From a virus, in IMG/VR virus record IMGVR_UViG_3300047994_000094, positions 1-48,891 of that record: 48,891 bases of DNA; one strand, given 5' to 3'. The notes below the pieces were generated by a model. It ran no database searches, was not told where the DNA came from, and saw nothing but the letters and a program-made list of their open reading frames with translations. Below are positions 1 through 8,092 of this stretch, piece by piece. The first letter of the stretch is position 1. The number at the start of each line of letters is the position of its first letter. A program made the position numbers and the translations under genes.

Positions 1-75
1 AAAGCGAAGCCTTTGGTGAAGCGTGTGGAGGGTTACGGCGACACGCCACCCGGCCCGCCGGGCGAGGACACCTAG
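1..75 (+). CDS. C-terminal end of a truncated gene
   Basis: An open frame runs in from the left edge and stops at TAG 73-75. Only 24 residues are visible, ending in a proline- and glycine-rich tail (PPGPPGEDT). The next gene is a VWA/metallopeptidase-like protein of the DUF2201 type; in bacteria these usually follow a MoxR-like AAA+ ATPase gene, so this could be the end of such an ATPase. No ATPase motif is visible in the fragment, so the identity is only a guess from context. Confidence 0.4.
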   Translation, partial: KAKPLVKRVEGYGDTPPGPPGEDT

Positions 76-103
76 ACAAAACCTAGACAAAACCTAGACG
101 AAA
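71..103. repeat. three 11-bp direct repeats
   Basis: CCTAGACAAAA occurs twice in tandem, followed by CCTAGACGAAA. The array starts at the stop codon of the truncated first gene and ends 28 bp before the next start codon. It could be a small iteron-like protein-binding array or a leftover of slippage. A similar TTAGACAAAG lies near 44782. Confidence 0.75.
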
Positions 104-131
104 CCCCCTAACTCCCTGCCAGGAGATTACG

Positions 132-1439
132 ATGACTTTCCCTACCGAAGTGAAACTCACGTCTGAACAGGACCGCGACATGACAGTTGCGCGCGTCGGC
201 TTCATGAACGCCTGCCCATTCTTCGCGCACTATTATTATGCCGAAATGAGGGAAGTGCCGACGATGGATGTTCCCAGCGCGGCGACCGATGGCCGGCATA
301 TCTTCTACAATCCGGTCTATCTCTCCAGTCTCAAACCCATCGAGCGCGTGTTCGTGCTCGCCCACGAAGTCGCGCATGTGATTTTCCGCGATGTGCAGCG
401 GGCGTCCACATACCGCAAGGCCGGCACGCTCAAGGGCAAGCCCTATGACGATGCACAGATGAACGTCGCGACCGACTATCGCATCAACGCGGCGTTGATC
501 GAGCAGGGCATCGGGCAGATTAACCCGGACTGGCTCTATGACAAGCGGTTCAACGGCGACCATCTTCCCGAGGACATCTACCCGATCATCTACAAGAAGC
601 TGCCTACTGGCAACGATGGGATGGGCATCGGGCAGCCGGGCCAGGGTCAGGGTCAGGGCAACTCCACCTTCCGCGGCAGCGGCAACGCACCCAAGGGCGC
701 CAAGGGCGATCCTACCGCGGCCGGCCAGGGCGGCGGGTTCGACACGCTCATGGAGCCGCCGACGGACCCGGTGACGGGCAAGGTGGACCTGCCCGACGAG
801 GCGACGTTCAAGGAGGCTGTGGCCCGCGCCAGCGCGGCGGCCAACGCCATGGGTAAGATGCCAGCCGGCTTGCAGCGCATCGTGGACGAGCTACTCCAGC
901 CGCAGGTGGACTGGCGCGACCATATCCGCCTCGTGATGACCGGTATCTTCGGCAGCCGCGGCGAGACCTGGACGCGGCCCAACCGCCGGCGCCTGGTGCT
1001 CAACCCGCTGGTGATCCTGCCCGGCCGCCGTGGCAACGGCGCCGACACCGTGGTGGTGGCGCGCGACACGTCAGGGTCGGTCAGTGCCGCCGAGCTGGCG
1101 GCCTACACCGCCGAGATCGCCGGCATCTTGGCCGACGTGCGCCCCAAGCGCGTGGTGCTCATCGACTGCGACGCGGCAATCCAGCAGGTGCAAGATCTGC
1201 ACAGCCTGGATGACGCGGCCGATGCCCATGCCCGCGGTGCGAAGGGCGGCGGCGGCACGAGCTTCGTGCCCGTGTTCGACTGGATCGCGAAAAACTTGGA
1301 TCGCGAACCCGACGCACTCGTCTATTGCACAGATATGATGGGTTCTTTTCCGAGCGAGGCGCCGAGCTATCCCGTGGTGTGGGCGGCGACGACGGATCAC
1401 AAGGCGAAGTTTGGTGATCATATCAGGTTGAAGGCGTAG
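132..1439 (+). CDS. VWA-like / putative metallopeptidase protein (DUF2201 type)
   Basis: This 435-residue protein has two recognisable parts. The N-terminal part carries the zinc-peptidase-like motif HEVAH at residues 78-82. A Gly/Gln-rich linker follows near residues 165-190. The C-terminal part is a von Willebrand A-type fold with the metal-site motif DTSGS at about residue 312, a later GGGGTS stretch and a YCTD strand. This is the layout of the DUF2201/VWA-like family, usually partnered by a MoxR-type AAA+ ATPase and thought to act as a chaperone-like pair. The ATG at 132 has AGGAG 7 bp upstream. A near match to the dispersed palindrome overlaps codons 3-7. The phage function is unknown. 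Confidence 0.85.
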   Translation: MTFPTEVKLTSEQDRDMTVARVGFMNACPFFAHYYYAEMREVPTMDVPSAATDGRHIFYNPVYLSSLKPIERVFVLAHEVAHVIFRDVQRASTYRKAGTLKGKPYDDAQMNVATDYRINAALIEQGIGQINPDWLYDKRFNGDHLPEDIYPIIYKKLPTGNDGMGIGQPGQGQGQGNSTFRGSGNAPKGAKGDPTAAGQGGGFDTLMEPPTDPVTGKVDLPDEATFKEAVARASAAANAMGKMPAGLQRIVDELLQPQVDWRDHIRLVMTGIFGSRGETWTRPNRRRLVLNPLVILPGRRGNGADTVVVARDTSGSVSAAELAAYTAEIAGILADVRPKRVVLIDCDAAIQQVQDLHSLDDAADAHARGAKGGGGTSFVPVFDWIAKNLDREPDALVYCTDMMGSFPSEAPSYPVVWAATTDHKAKFGDHIRLKA

Positions 1440-1448
1440 GAGGGTGGC

Positions 1449-1679
1449 ATGGCGCGCAAAGCTCGCGAGCCTCACACTGGTAAGTCCTACACAAACATCC
1501 TCGCAGTTAAGCTATACGAAGCTGGCGCGGGTGCTGTGTTCAATCGGGTCTTAAACGTTATGCGCGACGGCCCGCGCTTCACCGTTACCTTCACCGACCT
1601 ATCAGAGATAGAAATACCCGCAACCGAATGGTGCGGCGACGCGGCAATCGCGCGGGTTGTTCTGTTCGCCCCTACGTAG
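1449..1679 (+). CDS. small hypothetical protein
   Basis: A 76-residue basic protein of unrecognised family. AGGAGGGTGGC directly precedes the ATG, a strong ribosome-binding site. It follows the VWA gene by 9 bp, so the two are likely cotranscribed. Its TAG stop lies inside the perfect palindrome CCCTACGTAGGG at 1670-1681, which also holds the ribosome-binding site of the next gene. Confidence 0.7.
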   Translation: MARKAREPHTGKSYTNILAVKLYEAGAGAVFNRVLNVMRDGPRFTVTFTDLSEIEIPATEWCGDAAIARVVLFAPT

Positions 1680-1681
1680 GG
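1670..1681. repeat. dispersed palindrome CCCTAC/GTAGGG, no spacer
   Basis: A perfect 12-bp palindrome at a gene junction. It contains the TAG stop of the upstream gene (1677-1679) and the TAGGGA that serves as ribosome-binding site for the gene starting at 1690. Confidence 0.85.
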
Positions 1682-1689
1682 AAATCGTT

Positions 1690-2226
1690 ATGCCTGATTT
1701 AATCCCGCACACGTTCCAGGAAGCGTTAGATATTCAAGCAGCATATCTGACACAAGCCGGCAAGCACGCGGCCGAACATGGTTATATAGTCACCATCAAC
1801 GCGAATGTTAAAGACATAGCCCCCAACACAATACGCTTCCCGTTTTCTTTCTTCAACGGTGCGTTGGACGAGTTCGTAAAGGAGTGGAACAAGGCAAAGG
1901 GTTCCCACATATTGATCGTCGGTCTTGTTCCTGGCGACCAGAACGTAAATTCGTTCTACTGCAACATACCCAACCGTTTCTGGTCAAAAGGTCTTGTTGC
2001 GTCTATTGAGATTTTAAGTAGGACTAGGAAAGGCGGTCACGATAAGCCAACGTCTGCGCAGGGTTCTAGCCTATTCGATATGGTGCAGTTCACCACTCAT
2101 TATCGCGTAACAGGAATGGGTAATAACGCGATCAAGAGTTTTTTCAACATGCTCGACATGCCGCATAACCGCGCTATGCTGCTCGGTAAAGGCCGGCGGG
2201 AGCTACTCAACTCAGAAGGGAATTAA
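1690..2226 (+). CDS. hypothetical protein
   Basis: A 178-residue soluble protein with no family I recognise. The start MPDLIPH at 1690 is preferred over an upstream in-frame ATG at 1657, because that one lies inside the preceding gene and TAGGGA sits 7-12 bp before 1690. Base composition is visibly more AT-rich than the flanking VWA and polymerase genes, which hints at a separate origin. It lies just ahead of another unknown gene and the DNA polymerase. Confidence 0.7.
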   Translation: MPDLIPHTFQEALDIQAAYLTQAGKHAAEHGYIVTINANVKDIAPNTIRFPFSFFNGALDEFVKEWNKAKGSHILIVGLVPGDQNVNSFYCNIPNRFWSKGLVASIEILSRTRKGGHDKPTSAQGSSLFDMVQFTTHYRVTGMGNNAIKSFFNMLDMPHNRAMLLGKGRRELLNSEGN

Positions 2227-2230
2227 GACC

Positions 2231-3070
2231 ATGGGTGTTTGGAAACTTGGCAATGTGGTAAAGAGCGCCATACAGGCACATGCGAGATACTACGCTGAGA
2301 AGCATATGCACCTTGCGGCAAACCAGTGCCCGCTCACGGCGCGCACCATCGAGCGCGCGTTTAACACGCCGGAGGCGATCGACGCTGTAAACGCCGCACG
2401 GGCAAAAGGCTATAACGTCGGCCCGCATTATACCCATGTGAACCTCCTACTGTCCAAGGATGACGTGCCTGGTGTCATCCGCGACGCGATGTTGGTATTC
2501 AATTTCGATCCTGGCATATTGTCGCAGGTCGATCTGAGTGGCTATAACTATGGCGTTGATTGTGATGGTAGAATGGACGTTGCGAAAGCAACGGCGAAAA
2601 AATACCTGACGCCATTGAATACGTCCAATATGGACGATGCCGACATCGCAGCCTTGGCCAAGTGGGTCAATGCTTTTGTCCGCGCCAGACGCATGAATAT
2701 CATGGTGGAAAACACGGTGACTTATGTCCTGGCACGGACCCAAACGACGGCGGAGCTGCATGCTACCTGGCCGTTGTTGACCACGCTGCTGGACGGTCCG
2801 CAGGCTGCCACCATCCTCGGCAAGCACCGCAGCCGCTTTATGAATTACATGCGGAGCCCGCCACGCGACTTGACAAACTACGCGCCCAGCACTAGCTTAA
2901 TCGAAACATGGGGCCAGTGCATGCGTGCATGCGAGACCGTCATACACCAGGGCATGATGCTCACGATCGAGGATAAGTTCCAGAAACGGGATGGTATGTC
3001 CGGCGTATCGCTTCACGCATGGTCGCCGCTCTCGAATGACCCGTCATTCACATCAAAAGTCCACACTTAA
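2231..3070 (+). CDS. hypothetical protein
   Basis: A 279-residue protein, probably helical, with no recognised domain. It begins 4 bp after the previous stop; AAGGGA lies about 13 bp upstream of the ATG. The stop TAA (3068-3070) is followed at once by a dispersed-palindrome site that supplies the ribosome-binding sequence for the DNA polymerase. The gene sits in the replication block, but its sequence gives no role. Confidence 0.7.
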   Translation: MGVWKLGNVVKSAIQAHARYYAEKHMHLAANQCPLTARTIERAFNTPEAIDAVNAARAKGYNVGPHYTHVNLLLSKDDVPGVIRDAMLVFNFDPGILSQVDLSGYNYGVDCDGRMDVAKATAKKYLTPLNTSNMDDADIAALAKWVNAFVRARRMNIMVENTVTYVLARTQTTAELHATWPLLTTLLDGPQAATILGKHRSRFMNYMRSPPRDLTNYAPSTSLIETWGQCMRACETVIHQGMMLTIEDKFQKRDGMSGVSLHAWSPLSNDPSFTSKVHT

Positions 3071-3073
3071 TAT

Positions 3074-3086
3074 CACAACGGTAGGG
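3074..3086. repeat. dispersed palindrome CACAAC-G-GTAGGG
   Basis: Exact match to the family pattern with a 1-bp spacer. It lies in the 24-bp gap between the gene ending at 3070 and the DNA polymerase gene, and its GTAGGGA is the best ribosome-binding site for the polymerase start at 3095. Confidence 0.85.
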
Positions 3087-3094
3087 ATTGCTTC

Positions 3095-5035
3095 ATGATC
3101 GTGACATTGGATTTCGAGACCTACTACTCCAAGGATTACTCGCTCACGAAACTGAGCGAGGCCGACTATATCCTGGACCCGCGGTTTCAGACGATCATGT
3201 GCGCGATCAAGATCGGATCGAACCCGTCCAAGATTGCGATAGGGCATGACCAGTGCGCGCAGGCGTTCGCCGAGATCGACTGGTCGCGCGCCGCCCTGCT
3301 GGCGCACAACACCCGCTTTGATGGATCGATCCTGTATTGGATATATGGCTATACGCCGGCGATGTATCTGGACACGCTCGGCATGGCGCGTGCGCTGACC
3401 CACGCGGTTCTGGGTAAGTCTTCGCTCAAAGCGGTGAGCGACTATCTGGGGCTGCCCGCCAAGGGTGAGCAGGTGCACCAGGCCATCGGCAAGCGCCTGG
3501 AGAATTTCACGCCCCAGGAGCTTCTCGATTACGTCGATTATTGCCTACGCGACAATGATAATTGCTATGATATATTCCAACGCTTCAAGCGCGTGTTCCC
3601 TACGTCGGAGCTGGTTGTGATCGACGCGGTGCTGCGCATGTTCATCGAACCTAGGGTGCTGCTCGAACCGAATGTTTTGGCGCTGCATCTGGCCCAAACA
3701 AGGGCCGAGTTCGCACAGTGCCTGAACCGCGTCGCCCATATCGACAAGAAAGTATTTAGCTCCAACGCACAGTTCGCGGAGCTGCTGGAGCAGCACGGCG
3801 TCGATGTGCCGATGAAGATCAGCCCGACGACGGGGTTGGAAATCCCCGCCATCGCCAAGAATGATCGCGAGTTCAAGGAGCTTTGCGCCGACGATAGCCA
3901 ACCGATGATCGTGCAGACGCTGCTGGCCGCCCGCGTAGCCACTAAATCCACCATCGAGGAAACCCGCACCGCCAAGATGTTGGCTATCAGCCTCAAGCAG
4001 TGGCCGGTCCAAGGCCAGGGCTGGCTGCCGGTGCCGCTGCGCTACTACGGCGCCCATACCGGGCGTCTATCGGGCGACGGGGGCATCAATCTCCAGAACC
4101 TCAAGCGCGGCTCCAGGATCAGGGAGGCGATCCAGGCTCCGACCGGCTACCGCATCGTGCACCGGGACAGCTCGCAGATCGAGGCGCGCATGGTCGCCTG
4201 GCTGGCGCAGTGCCTGAAACTCCTGGATGCGTTCGCGAACGGTCGCGATGTTTATTCCGAGTTCGCGTCAACGTTCTACCGGATGAATGTGACAAAAGCC
4301 GATAAGATCAGAAGGTTTGTGGGCAAAACGTCCATCCTCGGTCTCGGCTATGGCATGGGTGGCCCGCGCTTCCGCCACACGCTGTTCATCGGCAACGGCG
4401 GCGTCAGCGTCGCCATCGACTTCCAAGAAGCTAATCGCCTCGTCTATCACTACCGTCGGGAGTATCCCGAAATCCCGAAGCTCTGGGAAAATGCGGGGTG
4501 GATGCTGGAGTGGATGATCAAACAGCTCCAGCCCATCGATCCAGCGGTAGTGGTGCGTTCTTTAATCCGCGCCGAAAGCCATGGGTTCAGCTCTGTGATA
4601 CGGCCCAGCGCCGAGGGTCTGTGGTTGCCGAACGGGTTGTGTATCGCCTACCCCAACCTGCGCCATCACCAATCGCTACAGGCTGACGGCAGCACGCGGC
4701 GCGAAGTGGTTTATGACAACCCATACGGCATACCGAAAAAACTTTTTGGTGGAAAAGTTGTCGAAAACGTCAGCCAAGCCTTGGCACGCATAATAATCAC
4801 TGACATAGTTGTTCGCGTGAAAGAGCGGACGAAATGGCTGCCGTTCATGACAACCCACGACAGCCTGGATTATTGCGTGCCGGAGAGCGAAGCGCAGCTA
4901 TTCGATGATCTGCTTGATCAGGAATTTAGGGTCCGGCCGGCATGGGCGCGCGACCTGCCTTTGGCGAGCGAGGGCGGGTTCGGGCGCAACCTGACGATCG
5001 CGGAGAACGAACATCATGCGGAGCATAATTCGTGA
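3095..5035 (+). CDS. family A DNA polymerase with 3'-5' exonuclease domain
   Basis: This 646-residue enzyme should replicate the phage genome. The N-terminal DnaQ-like exonuclease shows the first acidic motif DFE at residues 6-8, HNTRFD near residue 71 and a YCLRDND motif near residue 150. The polymerase domain shows motif A as RDSSQIEAR near residue 355, motif B with K and YG around KTSILGLGYGMG near residue 411, and motif C as HDS near residue 588. The length fits phage PolA proteins that lack a 5' nuclease. It ends in a GTGA overlap with a tiny ORF. Two dispersed-palindrome sites (3598, 4448) lie inside it. Confidence 0.95.
   Translation: MIVTLDFETYYSKDYSLTKLSEADYILDPRFQTIMCAIKIGSNPSKIAIGHDQCAQAFAEIDWSRAALLAHNTRFDGSILYWIYGYTPAMYLDTLGMARALTHAVLGKSSLKAVSDYLGLPAKGEQVHQAIGKRLENFTPQELLDYVDYCLRDNDNCYDIFQRFKRVFPTSELVVIDAVLRMFIEPRVLLEPNVLALHLAQTRAEFAQCLNRVAHIDKKVFSSNAQFAELLEQHGVDVPMKISPTTGLEIPAIAKNDREFKELCADDSQPMIVQTLLAARVATKSTIEETRTAKMLAISLKQWPVQGQGWLPVPLRYYGAHTGRLSGDGGINLQNLKRGSRIREAIQAPTGYRIVHRDSSQIEARMVAWLAQCLKLLDAFANGRDVYSEFASTFYRMNVTKADKIRRFVGKTSILGLGYGMGGPRFRHTLFIGNGGVSVAIDFQEANRLVYHYRREYPEIPKLWENAGWMLEWMIKQLQPIDPAVVVRSLIRAESHGFSSVIRPSAEGLWLPNGLCIAYPNLRHHQSLQADGSTRREVVYDNPYGIPKKLFGGKVVENVSQALARIIITDIVVRVKERTKWLPFMTTHDSLDYCVPESEAQLFDDLLDQEFRVRPAWARDLPLASEGGFGRNLTIAENEHHAEHNS
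4448..4460. repeat. dispersed palindrome CACTAC-C-GTCGGG
   Basis: Exact match inside the DNA polymerase gene, read there as codons CAC TAC CGT CGG. This is one of the three codon phases in which the motif occurs. Confidence 0.8.
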
Positions 5036-5139
5036 CCAAATCACAGATGCGCGTCGAGTTGGACGATATCATCAAAACCGGTCTTATGTCCGCCGACGTG
5101 CGGCGATGCACTGCGCGCATCCTGACCTGCCAGAAGTGA
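5032..5139 (+). CDS. possible 35-residue coupled small protein
   Basis: A GTG at 5032 overlaps the polymerase stop in a GTGA arrangement, as expected for translational coupling. The frame encodes 35 residues, including a short hydrophilic stretch (VELDDIIKTG) and two Cys near the end. It fills most of the gap to the next gene. No homologue is recognised and the call rests only on the overlap and position. Confidence 0.4.
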   Translation: MTKSQMRVELDDIIKTGLMSADVRRCTARILTCQK

Positions 5140-5179
5140 AGGTGGATGCACGGGATTATGGAACATAGGAGCGCCATCA

Positions 5180-5866
5180 ATGAGCCGTCGTAACTTCGCT
5201 TTCGAGCTTCCTATCCGCGGACGTGGCGCCGGCATCGCGACGTTCCGTTGTGATGGTAAAGACTGCACCGCAACGTTCCAGGTCAGCGCCATCGACGGCG
5301 GCCGCGTCAACCCCGAGTGCATCGCGAACAAAGCCAAGCAGGTAGGTTGGCAGGCGCACGCGCTTGCCGGCCCTAAGACCCTTTGCCCCGACTGCCTACG
5401 CCGTCCGTCCATCAACGACCCCGACAGCGAATTGAGAAAGGTCAAAATCTCCATGCCCGTCGCACCTATCAACGGCACACCAAAACTCCCGCCGGCCGTC
5501 ATCGAGCACGCGCCCGCCGCCACGCACGCGGCGCCGGCCGAACCTTCGCGCACCGTCACTCACGCCCAGCGCATGGCCATCCGCGACCACCTGGATAAGT
5601 CCTTCGACGACGAGCTGGGTGCCTACCGCGCCGGCATGAGCGACGCCCGTGTGGCCGAGCTGGTGGGTGTTGCCCGCATCCACGTCGAGACGATCCGGGA
5701 AACGGCCTACGGGCCGATCCGGGTGGACCCCGTGATGGTCGCCCTACGCGACGAGAACGTCGCCCTGAAGGGCGAGATCGCCGCGCTGCGGGACATGATG
5801 GACGTGGTGGGCAAAAAGTCGATGGAGCTGGGTTCGCGCATCGAGCGCGCGCTGGCGGGGAGATAG
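5180..5866 (+). CDS. putative DNA-binding protein with zinc-finger-like Cys motifs
   Basis: A 228-residue protein. The N-terminal 75 residues carry cysteines spaced like a zinc ribbon (CDGKDC near residue 24, a Cys near 49 and CPDC near 70). A Pro/Ala-rich linker follows, then a segment at about 135-180 that looks like a helix-turn-helix (SDARVAELVGVARIHVETIRE). The C-terminal 40 residues should form a coiled coil. Together this suggests a dimeric DNA-binding protein, possibly a regulator or replication accessory. AGGAG lies 8 bp before the ATG. Confidence 0.75.
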   Translation: MSRRNFAFELPIRGRGAGIATFRCDGKDCTATFQVSAIDGGRVNPECIANKAKQVGWQAHALAGPKTLCPDCLRRPSINDPDSELRKVKISMPVAPINGTPKLPPAVIEHAPAATHAAPAEPSRTVTHAQRMAIRDHLDKSFDDELGAYRAGMSDARVAELVGVARIHVETIRETAYGPIRVDPVMVALRDENVALKGEIAALRDMMDVVGKKSMELGSRIERALAGR

Positions 5867-5870
5867 GAGC

Positions 5871-6080
5871 ATGCCCCCCGACCATGACTCATACCTGGAG
5901 CCAGACATCCACTATATCGACGCAAGCGCCCTTTATGCGTCGGCCGCGATCAGCCTCAAGCGCATCGCCGACAGCCTGGCGTTCTTCGAGCTGCTCTCGA
6001 AAGAGGTTATGAAAGCCCTGGCAAACGCGCCCGACGCCACGCCGGAAATGCCGGCGATCATGAAAGCGTTGGGGCTATGA
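5871..6080 (+). CDS. small hypothetical protein
   Basis: A 69-residue helical protein with a good ribosome-binding site (GGAGATAGGAGC). Its stop overlaps the start of the Cas4/RecB-like nuclease gene as ATGA, so the two are probably translationally coupled. No family is recognised. Confidence 0.7.
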   Translation: MPPDHDSYLEPDIHYIDASALYASAAISLKRIADSLAFFELLSKEVMKALANAPDATPEMPAIMKALGL

Positions 6081-6754
6081 GCGACCTGACCTCTCAGGGC
6101 TTCGCCTGGTCATACAGCGCGCTCAAAAACTTCGAGACCTGCCCGAAGCGTTATTTCCACTATAACGTTTCTAAGGACGTGAAGGAGCCCGAGACCGATC
6201 AGCTTCGCGAAGGGAACAGATTACACCAGGCGTTCGACGCCCGGCTGGCGAAGGGCACCCCACTACCGTTGGGAATGGGGCATCACGAAAAGCTGCTCGC
6301 AAGGATCGCGAACGCGCCCGGCGAGACGATCAGTGAGCGCAAGCTGGCGCTCACGTCCACGTTCCAGCCGCAGACCTATTTCGGCAAGGGGGTGTGGTTC
6401 CGCACGGTCATCGACGCCGCGAAAATCCTGGCACCCATCGCGCGCGTGTTCGACTGGAAAACGGGCAAGCCGGCTGAAGACCTGACCCAGCTCCAGCTTA
6501 TGGCGTTGACGATCTTCGCACATATGCCGACGATCAGCCGCGTCAAAGCGGGCCTGGTGTTCGTAGCGCACGATCACGTGGAGCCGGCCGAGTTCGACCG
6601 GGCCGACGTGACCAGCCTATGGGGGGAAATCCTACCCCGCGTCGCGGCGGTCAAGCGCGCCCGCGAAACCTACACCTACCCGCCTAAGCCGAGCGGGTTG
6701 TGTAAGAAGTATTGCGCCGTCGTGAGTTGCCCGTATCATGGGAAGGGGATTTGA
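6077..6754 (+). CDS. Cas4/RecB-like PD-(D/E)XK nuclease with Fe-S cysteines
   Basis: A 225-residue protein of the PDDEXK_1 (RecB/Cas4-like) type. Visible features are the N-terminal WSYSALKNFETCPKRYF motif with C22, a conserved His near residue 50, D113, and the core D-x-K of FDWKTGK (D126, K128). Three C-terminal cysteines (209, 213, 218) with C22 give the four ligands typical of the iron-sulphur cluster in Cas4/AddB-type nucleases. It probably processes DNA ends during replication or recombination, alongside the VRR-NUC and SNF2-like proteins downstream. ATGA overlap with the preceding gene. Confidence 0.88.
   Translation: MSDLTSQGFAWSYSALKNFETCPKRYFHYNVSKDVKEPETDQLREGNRLHQAFDARLAKGTPLPLGMGHHEKLLARIANAPGETISERKLALTSTFQPQTYFGKGVWFRTVIDAAKILAPIARVFDWKTGKPAEDLTQLQLMALTIFAHMPTISRVKAGLVFVAHDHVEPAEFDRADVTSLWGEILPRVAAVKRARETYTYPPKPSGLCKKYCAVVSCPYHGKGI
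6261..6273. repeat. dispersed palindrome CACTAC-C-GTTGGG
   Basis: Exact match inside the Cas4/RecB-like gene, read there as CCA CTA CCG TTG GGA, a codon phase different from the site in the polymerase gene. Confidence 0.75.
6723..6748 (+). repeat. 26-bp direct repeat, copy 1
   Basis: TGAGTTGCCCGTATCATGGG plus AAGGGG is repeated at 7036-7061. This copy encodes the last Cys ligand region (SCPYHGKG) of the nuclease and contains the ribosome-binding site of the next gene. Confidence 0.9.
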
Positions 6755-6755
6755 C

Positions 6756-7034
6756 ATGAGCGAAAACGATAAGCCTATCGAGTTGCGTGTTCCGGCCAAT
6801 GACGCAGAGCATCATGAGGATGATCCGACATGGCCGACTGACATGCGCGTCAGAGACCTGGTGTGGTTCCTGGAGAACGAGGCGACCACCTGGCACCTGG
6901 ACGTGATGGAGGCCGCGCGTGATGCACTTATGCACTGCGACATCCGCGTCGCCGGCGACGGAACCATGCACGTCGCGAAGAAGCTGCTGGAGGACGCCAT
7001 TGTCGAGTATGACAATATGAAGCGCGGTGTGTGA
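6756..7034 (+). CDS. small acidic hypothetical protein
   Basis: A 92-residue protein with a His/Asp/Glu-rich N-terminus, unrecognised. The start at 6756 (MSENDKP) is chosen over an ATG at 6738, because GGAAGGGG lies 6-13 bp before 6756 and 6738 lies inside the nuclease gene. It ends in a TGATG overlap with a 10-residue mini-ORF generated by the 26-bp repeat. Confidence 0.7.
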   Translation: MSENDKPIELRVPANDAEHHEDDPTWPTDMRVRDLVWFLENEATTWHLDVMEAARDALMHCDIRVAGDGTMHVAKKLLEDAIVEYDNMKRGV

Positions 7035-7066
7035 TGAGTTGCCCGTATCATGGGAAGGGGGCGTGA
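7034..7066 (+). other. orphan mini-ORF copying the nuclease C-terminal tail
   Basis: ATG at 7034 overlaps the preceding stop (TGATG) and encodes MSCPYHGKGA. This is the C-terminal Cys-containing tail of the nuclease at 6077-6754, reproduced by the 26-bp duplication at 7036-7061. It is probably a by-product of duplicating a ribosome-binding site, though it could be translated. Confidence 0.5.
7036..7061 (+). repeat. 26-bp direct repeat, copy 2
   Basis: Identical to 6723-6748. It brings GGAAGGGGG in front of the gene at 7068, so the same ribosome-binding block serves two neighbouring genes. Confidence 0.9.
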
Positions 7067-7067
7067 T

Positions 7068-7313
7068 ATGGCACTGTATGGCCAGCCCAGTCTTAGCCCT
7101 CTGAATAACTGCGATATAATAAACCGCTTGCACCACCAACTGCCCGAGGGCCTTCGCGGCAAATTCTTTTTCCGTGTCGAGTCCGACGCCTATAGGCTCA
7201 AGTGGTTGGTCGCTCTCGTTGAAGTCGAAACCTCAAAAGTCTGGCGTAGTGAGTTGGATGAAAACGGCCTTCTTCCGAGAGAATTTATCGCGAGATTGTG
7301 CATACTTACTTAG
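7068..7313 (+). CDS. small hypothetical protein
   Basis: An 81-residue protein of unknown family. The start MALYGQP at 7068 is supported by the duplicated GGAAGGGGG block 7-15 bp upstream; an in-frame ATG at 7050 lies inside that block. The gene is more AT-rich than its neighbours, as is the next one. Confidence 0.65.
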   Translation: MALYGQPSLSPLNNCDIINRLHHQLPEGLRGKFFFRVESDAYRLKWLVALVEVETSKVWRSELDENGLLPREFIARLCILT

Positions 7314-7322
7314 GAGCGTTCT

Positions 7323-7754
7323 ATGACGCCGGATGAAATGCTGAAAAAACTCATGGCGCAGCAAACGACTATAGTGCCTCCAAACGCCGGCACGCGTAAC
7401 CACTTACAGAGCGTCGCTTATGCTACTGACGTGAATATATGGGACGACCTGCTCAATCAGGCAAAGGTCCACAAAGCTACGACGATGGTCAACCCGGCCG
7501 TGCAGCAAAACGTCCCGGTCGAAATACTCGGCGTAAGACCTATGATGGTAAAAGCCGAGCGCGCTATCAGCCGCATCGCGGATGTTCTACCTTTCAGCAT
7601 TGTGTCGAAAATCAACCGCGTCGCCTTGCAGCGCACCAACAACACTTTGCACTTTACCGTCATATTTTCGAACGACAAGTTCATAGACTTCTACGATATT
7701 GAAAATTTCCCGAACGACGCGCAGATCGGCCGCATCGCGATGGAGTGCCCCTAG
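7323..7754 (+). CDS. hypothetical protein
   Basis: A 143-residue protein with no recognised domain and a helical N-terminus. TAGGAG lies 6 bp before the ATG, a strong ribosome-binding site. It directly precedes the VRR-NUC gene, with 2 bp between the stop and the GTG start. Confidence 0.68.
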   Translation: MTPDEMLKKLMAQQTTIVPPNAGTRNHLQSVAYATDVNIWDDLLNQAKVHKATTMVNPAVQQNVPVEILGVRPMMVKAERAISRIADVLPFSIVSKINRVALQRTNNTLHFTVIFSNDKFIDFYDIENFPNDAQIGRIAMECP

Positions 7755-7756
7755 CC

Positions 7757-8092
7757 GTGACACCCGAGGGAAAAGTTAAAGCCGAGATTAAGAAACTCCT
7801 TGACTTCTACAAACCCGATCTATATTATGAAATGAACGTGCCTACGGGTTACGGCAAGTCGGGTCTGGATTTTATCGGCATCTACCTGGGCGCCGGCTTC
7901 GCGATCGAGGCCAAGCGCACGGGCAAGGAACCCTCACTGCGCCAGGAAGGCACACGCGAGGATATTACGAAGGCCGGCGGCAAGGTATTCGTCATCGCCG
8001 GCGAAGGTCAGACGGGTCCGCTACGAGAATGGCTCGAACGGCTAAAAGCCCGACGTGCAAGTTTTCTTCTGGCCCAACAACCACAACGGTAG
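7757..8092 (+). CDS. VRR-NUC domain nuclease
   Basis: A 111-residue stand-alone VRR-NUC (PD-(D/E)XK) protein. The start MTPEGKVK at GTG 7757 matches the usual beginning of phage VRR-NUC proteins. Catalytic residues are visible as D38 in GKSGLDF, E51 and K53 in AIEAKR, with a following SLRQ. Family members cut branched or flap DNA. It sits between the Cas4-like gene and the SNF2 helicase, suggesting a recombination or replication-repair module. Its TAG stop lies in a dispersed-palindrome site. Confidence 0.9.
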   Translation: MTPEGKVKAEIKKLLDFYKPDLYYEMNVPTGYGKSGLDFIGIYLGAGFAIEAKRTGKEPSLRQEGTREDITKAGGKVFVIAGEGQTGPLREWLERLKARRASFLLAQQPQR

